Position numbers and translations under genes: made by a program. The notes beneath the pieces were generated by a model that was not told the DNA's origin, ran no database searches, and saw nothing but the letters and a program-made list of their open reading frames with translations. From NCBI GenBank assembly GCA_048262655.1, contig JBLXEY010000001.1, forward strand, positions 558,001 through 622,000: a stretch of 64,000 nt of DNA. Reading direction: 5' to 3'. The DNA comes from JABMNT01 sp048262655 (GTDB lineage: Bacteria > Pseudomonadota > Alphaproteobacteria > Rhodospirillales > Casp-alpha2). Below, one piece after another: positions 58,760-64,000 of this stretch (position 1 is its first letter; each line of letters opens with the position of its first letter).

Positions 58760-59614
58760 TCAGGTTCCCATCCGCGCGGACCATTCATTCTTCATGAAGG
58801 TCAAAGCATCTGCTGCCAGTTTTTCTTCAGTCTCAAACATTTTTCGCCAAACTTTCACAACCGGAATCAGTTCCGGTATTGAGGTGCCAAATGCTTCGAC
58901 AACCAGGAAACCGTCATAATTCACCGCCGCCAGAGCGTCGAACGTCTCTTTCCAGCGTACTTGCCCAACACCCGGTGTGGATCGGTCATTTTCGGAAATA
59001 TGAATATGATTGATGTTATGAATATGACCGGTAATTGCCGCGGCCGGATCTTTTTCTTCAATATTTGCATGATGGGTATCATACAAAATCCCGACATTCT
59101 GGGCACCGACATCATCTACCCATCGGGATGTATCGGCTGTAGTGTTGAGAAGATAACACTCAAAGCGGTTCAAAAATTCCGAAGAGATAATCACGTTCTG
59201 AGTTTCCGCATATTCCGCAACAATTTGCATATGCTCAATGGAACGCTTCCATTCATCCGCCGTCGGTCCTTCGCCAGAAAAAACGCCAAACGTTGAATGC
59301 ATGGGACCACAGATGAGATTGGACCCAAGAGCCGCGCAGCAATCGACAGCGCGTTTACTTTCCTCAACAGCGACAGCCCTTGCACCCGGATCAACGCTAA
59401 TCGGGTTTCCCTCCGGGCTGCATGCACAAACCGTTGAAGTTTCAAGGCCGATGCCCGAAATTACTTTCGCGAGTTTCGCATGATGATCCGGATCCCGATC
59501 AAAAACCGGTACCTCCACCAAGTCGTATCCTATTTCTTTAATATTATTGAGCGTCTTTTCATGCTCTTGGGTGACGTGTGTCGTCCACAAAAGTAAATTC
59601 ATGCCGAATTTCAT
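58760..59614 (-). CDS. Sugar epimerase/isomerase TIM-barrel protein (tagatose/psicose 3-epimerase-like)
   Basis: This 284-residue AP-endonuclease-2-like TIM barrel starts KFGMNLLLWTTHVTQEH, the D-tagatose/D-psicose 3-epimerase pattern. Metal ligands are likely in ISSEFLNRFECYLLNT, GILYDTHHANIEE, NHIHISENDR and FLVVEAFG. The two glutamates of the family are present in FLNRFE and VVEAF. It may epimerise a ketose between transporter and XylB. It is fitted tightly before xylB in the operon. True substrate uncertain. Confidence 0.8.
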   Translation of the reverse strand: MKFGMNLLLWTTHVTQEHEKTLNNIKEIGYDLVEVPVFDRDPDHHAKLAKVISGIGLETSTVCACSPEGNPISVDPGARAVAVEESKRAVDCCAALGSNLICGPMHSTFGVFSGEGPTADEWKRSIEHMQIVAEYAETQNVIISSEFLNRFECYLLNTTADTSRWVDDVGAQNVGILYDTHHANIEEKDPAAAITGHIHNINHIHISENDRSTPGVGQVRWKETFDALAAVNYDGFLVVEAFGTSIPELIPVVKVWRKMFETEEKLAADALTFMKNEWSARMGT

Positions 59615-59658
59615 AGTCGTTCCTCCCCCGAGCAGACTTTCAAATCGATGCGGACGGA

Positions 59659-59994
59659 TCAGCGTGTTTGACGCAAATAGACCCCGTAAAGTTCAGCGGA
59701 ACCAATCGCGAGTAACGAGACGACCACGAAGACAATCGCGACAATGGCAGCTGTCCTGTAAATGGCTTTCACCGGTTTCCCAGGTTCGCAGAAAGGCATC
59801 AAGTTAAAGGCAAGGCCTGCAAAAACAATCAACCCTGCACCGATCCCATAGAGGGTTTTACTGAATGGTTGAAAAATTGCAGCCAGCGCCAAAAGACATA
59901 ATATGACAAGGCCATACTCCCACCGACGCGCGACGGCGCGGCTCATTCCAGGTGGATTTTCCGTATCGGTAAGCGGTAAAGATGGATCGCTCAT
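59659..59994 (-). CDS. Small membrane protein of a sugar ABC operon
   Basis: This 111-residue protein has three hydrophobic helices (YGLVILCLLALAAIF, LYGIGAGLIVFAGLAFNLM, TAAIVAIVFVVVSLLAI) and a charged cytoplasmic N-terminus. The ATG overlaps the ATPase stop as ATGA, so it is coupled to the transporter genes. I do not recognise the family. It may be an accessory subunit of the transporter. Confidence 0.65.
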   Translation of the reverse strand: MSDPSLPLTDTENPPGMSRAVARRWEYGLVILCLLALAAIFQPFSKTLYGIGAGLIVFAGLAFNLMPFCEPGKPVKAIYRTAAIVAIVFVVVSLLAIGSAELYGVYLRQTR

Positions 59995-61085
59995 GATCTT
60001 ACGAGGCTCCCCTGTTCATCAAAGACATGTGTCATTTTTGGCTGGAACTGAAGGTTGATTTTATCACCTTCATTAAATCGTACAGATCGATCCATGACCA
60101 CCCGCAACTCCCGTTCGCCATCGAGAACGTGATAAAGAGTTTCGGCCCCCATGGGTTCGATGATATCAACCACGCCGCTCAGTGTCTTATCCGAAGGGTC
60201 TGAAACAGTTTCAAAAAACCGAGGGCGGACACCCAGAGTGACATGAGAACCCGCTGCAATATTCAAGGCCGCGTCATTAACATCGACAATAATGTGCTGA
60301 CCATCTACATCAAGTTTCAGGCCGTTTGCCGCTGAAATGCCTTCGACAACAGCAGGGATCAGGTTCATACCCGGCGTTCCGATAAAACCTGCAACGAACG
60401 TATTAATGGGAGCCGCAAAGATGTCGTGAGGTGTGGCCACCTGTTCAATTTTACCAGCCCGCATGACGGCAATTCTATCCGCCATCGTCAAGGCTTCTAT
60501 CTGATCGTGCGTAACAATAACCGTTGGCTTTGACAAATCCGCCAGCACTTCCTTGATCTTCGTTCGCATCTCTTGACGCAATTCAATATCAAGCCTGCTC
60601 AAAGGTTCATCGAACAAGAAGCATCTCGGATTGCGAATAATTGCGCGACCAACCGCGACACGCTGTTTCTCGCCTTCTGCCAGTTGACTTGGATAGCGCC
60701 GCAAGACATCGGTTAAATCGAGACGATCTGCCACCAGCGACACGCGCTGTTTGATGTCATCAGGTGACACGTTTTCAGCATGCAACGGATAAGCCAGGTT
60801 ATCTGCAACAGAGATACTCGGATATAAGGCATAAAATTGGAACGCCATCGCGACATTCCGGTCAGGCGTCGCTATATCGTTTACAACTTCACCATCAATC
60901 TTAACCTCTCCCGCGGTAATGTCTTCAAGACCGGCAACCATGCGAAGCGTTGTTGTCTTTCCGCAGCCACTCGGACCCAGCAAGCACAAGACTTCACCAT
61001 CTGCAATATCCAGATCGACGTCGCTTACCGCCGTCAGATCGCCGTACTGTTTCGTTAACTGACGGATTTGTATTCCCGATGCCAT
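59991..61085 (-). CDS. Sugar ABC transporter ATP-binding protein (MalK/UgpC type)
   Basis: This 364-residue ATPase has Walker A GPSGCGKTTTLR, Q-loop FQFYALYPSISV, Walker B RCFLFDEPLSRLD and H-loop VTHDQIEA, followed by a C-terminal TOBE/MalK regulatory domain (from ~240). The usual LSGGQ signature reads LAEGEKQRVA, a variant. The ATG at 61085 has GGAGAACGTTG before it. It energises the two permeases encoded upstream. The gene ends with an ATGA overlap into the small membrane protein. Confidence 0.9.
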   Translation of the reverse strand: MASGIQIRQLTKQYGDLTAVSDVDLDIADGEVLCLLGPSGCGKTTTLRMVAGLEDITAGEVKIDGEVVNDIATPDRNVAMAFQFYALYPSISVADNLAYPLHAENVSPDDIKQRVSLVADRLDLTDVLRRYPSQLAEGEKQRVAVGRAIIRNPRCFLFDEPLSRLDIELRQEMRTKIKEVLADLSKPTVIVTHDQIEALTMADRIAVMRAGKIEQVATPHDIFAAPINTFVAGFIGTPGMNLIPAVVEGISAANGLKLDVDGQHIIVDVNDAALNIAAGSHVTLGVRPRFFETVSDPSDKTLSGVVDIIEPMGAETLYHVLDGERELRVVMDRSVRFNEGDKINLQFQPKMTHVFDEQGSLVRS

Positions 61086-61097
61086 CAACGTTCTCCG

Positions 61098-61973
61098 TTA
61101 TTTCTTAATTGTGCCAAAGGTAACGCCCCTCAGCAGATGGTTTTGAAGCAGGTACGTTACGGCAAAAACCGGGATCAGAAACATTGTCACAATGGCAGCC
61201 AACAGTCCCCAATCAACACCAATTTCCCCCCCCAGCGTGCGGGCCATCTGAACGGGTACTGTTCGCGTATCCGTGCCCGTCAGCAATAACGCAAACAAAA
61301 ACTCGTTCCATGTTAAAATAAGTGCAAATACAGCGGTTGCCGCTAAGCCAGCCTTAACCTGAGGCAGACAGATTTTGAAAAACACGCGCCGGTCTTTACT
61401 GCCGTCAAGACGTGCGGCGTCCTCAACATCTGTCGATATTTCATCGAAGAAACTTTTTATCATCCAGATCGAAAACGGCAGATTGAAGGCGGTGTAGAGT
61501 AAGATAATGCCAATGTAGGTACCACTTAATCCACTCAACCGGAACATCAGAAAGATCGGGATAATAGCAATAATTGGCGGCAACATCCGCGTTGTAAGAA
61601 TAACAAACAGATACGTATCGTTGCCTCGCAACGGATGCCTGGAAAAGCCATAAGATGCAAGCGTGCCAATAATCAGCGCTAAAATGACACTGGTTCCTGC
61701 AATAAAGATCGAGTTCGCGAAATAGAGTTCAAACCCCGTACTGGCAGCGTCTTGCCCGGTACCGGCAGCTCGATAAAACACTGATACAAAGTTATCAAAA
61801 GTAGGCGTGAAAATAAATTTGGGCGGTATAGAAAGCGCGTCTGTTCGAGTCTTGAATGCGGTCAGGATAATCCATAAGACCGGAAAGAAGTAAATTAAAC
61901 TAACGATACCGGCAAAAATCGTCCAGCCTGGACCCGCTTTCCCGATACCATATTTTTTCTTGAAAAAGCTCAT
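61098..61973 (-). CDS. Sugar ABC transporter permease 2 (MalG type)
   Basis: This 291-residue permease has six helices and the EAA loop DVEDAARLDGSKDRRVFFKICLPQVKAGL that docks with the ATPase. SFDEISTDVED precedes it. The C-terminal end matches MalG-type proteins (VTYLLQNHLLRGVTFGTIKK). Its ATG overlaps the previous permease's stop by one base (TGATG). Confidence 0.92.
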   Translation of the reverse strand: MSFFKKKYGIGKAGPGWTIFAGIVSLIYFFPVLWIILTAFKTRTDALSIPPKFIFTPTFDNFVSVFYRAAGTGQDAASTGFELYFANSIFIAGTSVILALIIGTLASYGFSRHPLRGNDTYLFVILTTRMLPPIIAIIPIFLMFRLSGLSGTYIGIILLYTAFNLPFSIWMIKSFFDEISTDVEDAARLDGSKDRRVFFKICLPQVKAGLAATAVFALILTWNEFLFALLLTGTDTRTVPVQMARTLGGEIGVDWGLLAAIVTMFLIPVFAVTYLLQNHLLRGVTFGTIKK

Positions 61974-62923
61974 CAGGACATCTCCTCAGATCGGCGATTA
62001 ACGACGTATAAGTAGAGGTTCGTGAGGACAATCACGACGAACAACAAGATGTACCCCAATGCAGATGCATCGCTGGTTCTGAAATACTGAAACCCTTGCC
62101 GATAAACATAGACCGATAGAGTTTCAGTGGCAGAACCTGGGCCACCCTCCGTAATGATATAAACCAGATCAAAAAGCTTGAAGGTCTCAATGGTCCTGAA
62201 CAATACAGCCAACAAAAGTAGGCTTTTTATATAAGGAAACGTGATCGTCCTGAACCTGCGGAACCACGATGCGCGATCAATATCAGCAGCTTCGTAGAGA
62301 TATTTAGGCACACTGACCAAACCAGCGAGAACCAACAACATGACAAATGGCGACCACATCCAGGCATCTGCAATAACGATGCCCCAAATTGATCCCCATT
62401 TGGTGCCTAATAGAATATAGGGCTCACCCGTGAAATAACGAACCGCCTGGCTAAGCAGGCCAAAGGACGGTTCGTAGAAAAACTTGAAAAACACGCCAAC
62501 AGCAACGAATGAAAGCATCATCGGGGTTAGGACCAGCGACAACAAAATCTTCCGCATCGGAAATTCTCGGGCAAACATCAGTGCCAACAAGAACCCGATA
62601 ATGACTTGTAGCGTGACACTTCCTGCAACGATGAGCGCGGTCGTTTGAAAACTTTCCCAGATCGCAGTCTTACCGATAACTTTTTCATAGTTCCGAAACA
62701 GGTTGTCCCAACCAAGAAATTCAGGGGGTTTAACGCTGCTCGCACGATACCTAAAAAAGCTCAATCCAAACGACCACATCAGTGGCAAAATGTTCATTGC
62801 AAACAGCAAGAAAATCGCCGGAGTGATGAGCAATGCTCCACGGCGTTCGGGTGCCATTAACCACTCCCAGAAGCCCGCTGTGCTGTTGTGAGATGGGGGA
62901 GTTACAGGTGTGGATGTCGTCAT
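61973..62923 (-). CDS. Sugar ABC transporter permease 1 (MalF type)
   Basis: This protein has 316 residues from the ATG at 62923; a TTG at 62941 would add six residues and neither has a strong ribosome binding site. It has six helices and the EAA loop YEAADIDRASWFRRFRTITFPYIK. The family-typical W-x-L-x-F-F and ITEGGPGSATETLSVYVYRQGF regions are present. It partners the MalG-type permease. A long hairpin separates its gene from the binding-protein gene upstream. Confidence 0.9.
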   Translation of the reverse strand: MTTSTPVTPPSHNSTAGFWEWLMAPERRGALLITPAIFLLFAMNILPLMWSFGLSFFRYRASSVKPPEFLGWDNLFRNYEKVIGKTAIWESFQTTALIVAGSVTLQVIIGFLLALMFAREFPMRKILLSLVLTPMMLSFVAVGVFFKFFYEPSFGLLSQAVRYFTGEPYILLGTKWGSIWGIVIADAWMWSPFVMLLVLAGLVSVPKYLYEAADIDRASWFRRFRTITFPYIKSLLLLAVLFRTIETFKLFDLVYIITEGGPGSATETLSVYVYRQGFQYFRTSDASALGYILLFVVIVLTNLYLYVVNRRSEEMS

Positions 62924-62972
62924 GATAGGCGCTACATTCAATTTGTAAAAAACTTAAAGAAAAGTAAGGAGA

Positions 62973-63008
62973 TGTGCGCCAATTGATTACATTATCAACT
63001 GGCGCACA
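62973..63008 (-). promoter_or_regulatory. Long intercistronic hairpin between binding-protein and permease genes
   Basis: TGTGCGCCA (62973-62981) pairs perfectly with TGGCGCACA (63000-63008); after one mismatch TTGAT (62983-62987) pairs with ATCAA (62994-62998), leaving a 6-base loop. It lies 28 bases past the binding-protein stop on the minus strand, without a T-run. Such stems often protect the upstream mRNA and raise binding-protein yield over permease yield. Confidence 0.55.
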
Positions 63009-63035
63009 TTGAGTTCACCTTAAGAAGACCAGACG

Positions 63036-64000
63036 CTATTTAATGCGTCCTACGTCCTCCAAAAGCTCCTGTTGGAATTCAGCGATACTGTCCAAAGCTT
63101 CCTTAGCAGAAATCTGACCGGTGATCGCTTTATCGAACTCTTGTTGCTGCTGAGTCAGCAGCTCGAAGAATTCTGGGATACGCCAAAAATCCCTCAAAAG
63201 AGGAACGACTTCGCGATGTGCTCGGTTCCACGGACGCGCTTTATCATGACCTTCCCAAGCCATAATGCTCTGAAGGCCACTCAGATATCCGTTATTTACA
63301 AATTCCTTTTGAACAGAATCAGACAAGAACCACTTAACGACTTCAAGTGCTTCCAGCATGATTTCGTCGCTGTTCCAGGTTGTCAAAACAAAGGGCTGAC
63401 CTCCAATTTGTGCCGTTCGGTTAATAGAACCGTCTGACATACGCTTGCCCGGGTTGAGAGCAAAGTCCACTTTGTCGTGAACTTTGGATTTTGATGCATC
63501 CAAAACAGGTTCGGCAAGACCGGCCCAGTTAATAACCGCTGCAACATTGCCCTGCATAAACTGATCCTGAACAGCAAAGATATCCATCTGACCGGTTTTC
63601 CAGATTGGTGGAGAACTTGGCAGCATTTCAAGATAAGCTTCGAAAGCCTTCACGTTGGTAGGTGAATTAACGATGCCTTGGGCTTGGCCGGTTGGTTCAT
63701 TCTTTTCGTCCCAAATGTCGCCACCCCACTGCCAGATGAAGCTGTTGATCTGACAAGATGAGAAATCGTAGCCTTTACCAGCTTGGTAAGCCGTACCGAA
63801 GAAATCATTTTCAGCGACACCATCACCAAGAGGCTCGCCCTTAGCACGCGTGAAGAAAATTCCGATATTCTTCCAGTCACTCCAGTCGGCATCAGCCCAC
63901 TCATCGTAAGAACAAGGCAATGGGCGGTTATATTTTGCCTTATATGCCGCTTGCTCTTTCGCATTACAGAACAAATCTTTCCGGAACCATGTTGGGTAGC
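63036..64000 (-). CDS. Sugar ABC transporter substrate-binding protein (partial)
   Basis: At least 321 residues of the C-terminal part are present; the gene continues beyond the right edge, and the reading frame is open through the last base (starting YPTWFRKDLF). It resembles family 1 extracellular sugar-binding proteins: SYDEWADADWSDWKNIG, QINSFIWQWGGDIWDEKNEPTGQAQGIVNSPTNVKAFE and AAVINWAGLAEPVLD. It delivers sugar to the two permeases. Since xylA, xylB and glk follow in the same operon, D-xylose or a xylose- or glucose-containing sugar is likely. Confidence 0.88.
   Translation of the reverse strand, partial: YPTWFRKDLFCNAKEQAAYKAKYNRPLPCSYDEWADADWSDWKNIGIFFTRAKGEPLGDGVAENDFFGTAYQAGKGYDFSSCQINSFIWQWGGDIWDEKNEPTGQAQGIVNSPTNVKAFEAYLEMLPSSPPIWKTGQMDIFAVQDQFMQGNVAAVINWAGLAEPVLDASKSKVHDKVDFALNPGKRMSDGSINRTAQIGGQPFVLTTWNSDEIMLEALEVVKWFLSDSVQKEFVNNGYLSGLQSIMAWEGHDKARPWNRAHREVVPLLRDFWRIPEFFELLTQQQQEFDKAITGQISAKEALDSIAEFQQELLEDVGRIK

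Noticed and set aside
62983..62998. TTGAT ... ATCAA resembling an Fnr box
   Set aside because: The spacer is six bases, not four, and the halves are explained as the inner stem of a longer hairpin.
1..64000. CRISPR arrays, insertion sequences, prophage or tRNA/rRNA genes
   Set aside because: No regularly spaced repeats, transposase or integrase proteins, terminal inverted repeats or cloverleaf sequences were noticed on either strand.

Overview
The window reads as chromosomal DNA of an aerobic to microaerobic, probably marine, heterotrophic alphaproteobacterium; a Rhodospirillales-like or SAR116-like lineage would fit, but this is inferred from gene content and a base composition near 50% GC, not from a phylogenetic marker. 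The evidence is a complete ccoNOQP-ccoGHIS cluster next to an Fnr-type regulator, hemN and a universal stress protein, two tripartite tricarboxylate (TTT) transporters, and many catabolic operons. Gene density is high and most genes lie on the minus strand in operons with ATGA, TGATG or TAATG overlaps. I saw no rRNA, tRNA, CRISPR array, insertion sequence, prophage or integration site.

Layout. 1-6.2 kb (minus): a GntR regulator heads an operon coding for a DUF3604 metal-hydrolase-like protein, a glyoxalase-fold protein, an SdhB-like iron-sulfur protein, two heme-anchor-like membrane proteins, a TauE/SafE-type exporter and the start of a flavoprotein. This is a succinate-dehydrogenase-like complex in a catabolic setting. 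6.5-9.4 kb (plus): azlC/azlD-like exporter genes and a membrane class III cyclase. 9.4-13.7 kb: an alpha/beta hydrolase, a MetY-like sulfhydrylase, a compact FadN-like 3-hydroxyacyl-CoA dehydrogenase and a periplasmic binding protein. 13.8-18.8 kb (minus): acyl-CoA synthetase, SDR, ACAD10/11-like dehydrogenase, APH-type kinase and a DUF6285-like small protein. Together these match the five parts of the Lva (levulinate/4-hydroxyacid) pathway. 18.9-20.2 kb: cysH and arfB.

20.2-26.2 kb (minus): a TTT transporter, a two-subunit sulfopyruvate-decarboxylase-like TPP enzyme and an aldehyde dehydrogenase, apparently one uptake, decarboxylation and oxidation route. 26.4-38.8 kb: an oxalate module. It contains a gamma-glutamyltransferase-fold enzyme that may be an oxamate amidohydrolase (plus strand), then on the minus strand a second TTT system, a FadR-type GntR regulator, oxc, frc, a stand-alone ALDH1L-like formyl-hydrolase and fhs. 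Copies of the palindrome TGGTATACCA lie before the amidohydrolase, the regulator operon and the second TTT operon, suggesting one regulon.

39.0-50.9 kb: cbb3 oxidase (ccoNOQP), its assembly genes (ccoG, fixH, ccoI, ccoS), fnr, usp and hemN, with Fnr boxes before ccoN and before a previously uncounted 33-codon membrane ORF. 51-54.8 kb: Asp/Glu-racemase-like protein, Ni/Co-transporter-like protein, PfkB kinase and amidohydrolase. 54.9-64 kb (minus): a sugar operon with binding protein, two permeases, ATPase, small membrane protein, epimerase-like TIM barrel, xylB, xylA and glk, consistent with D-xylose and related sugar uptake feeding the pentose phosphate pathway.
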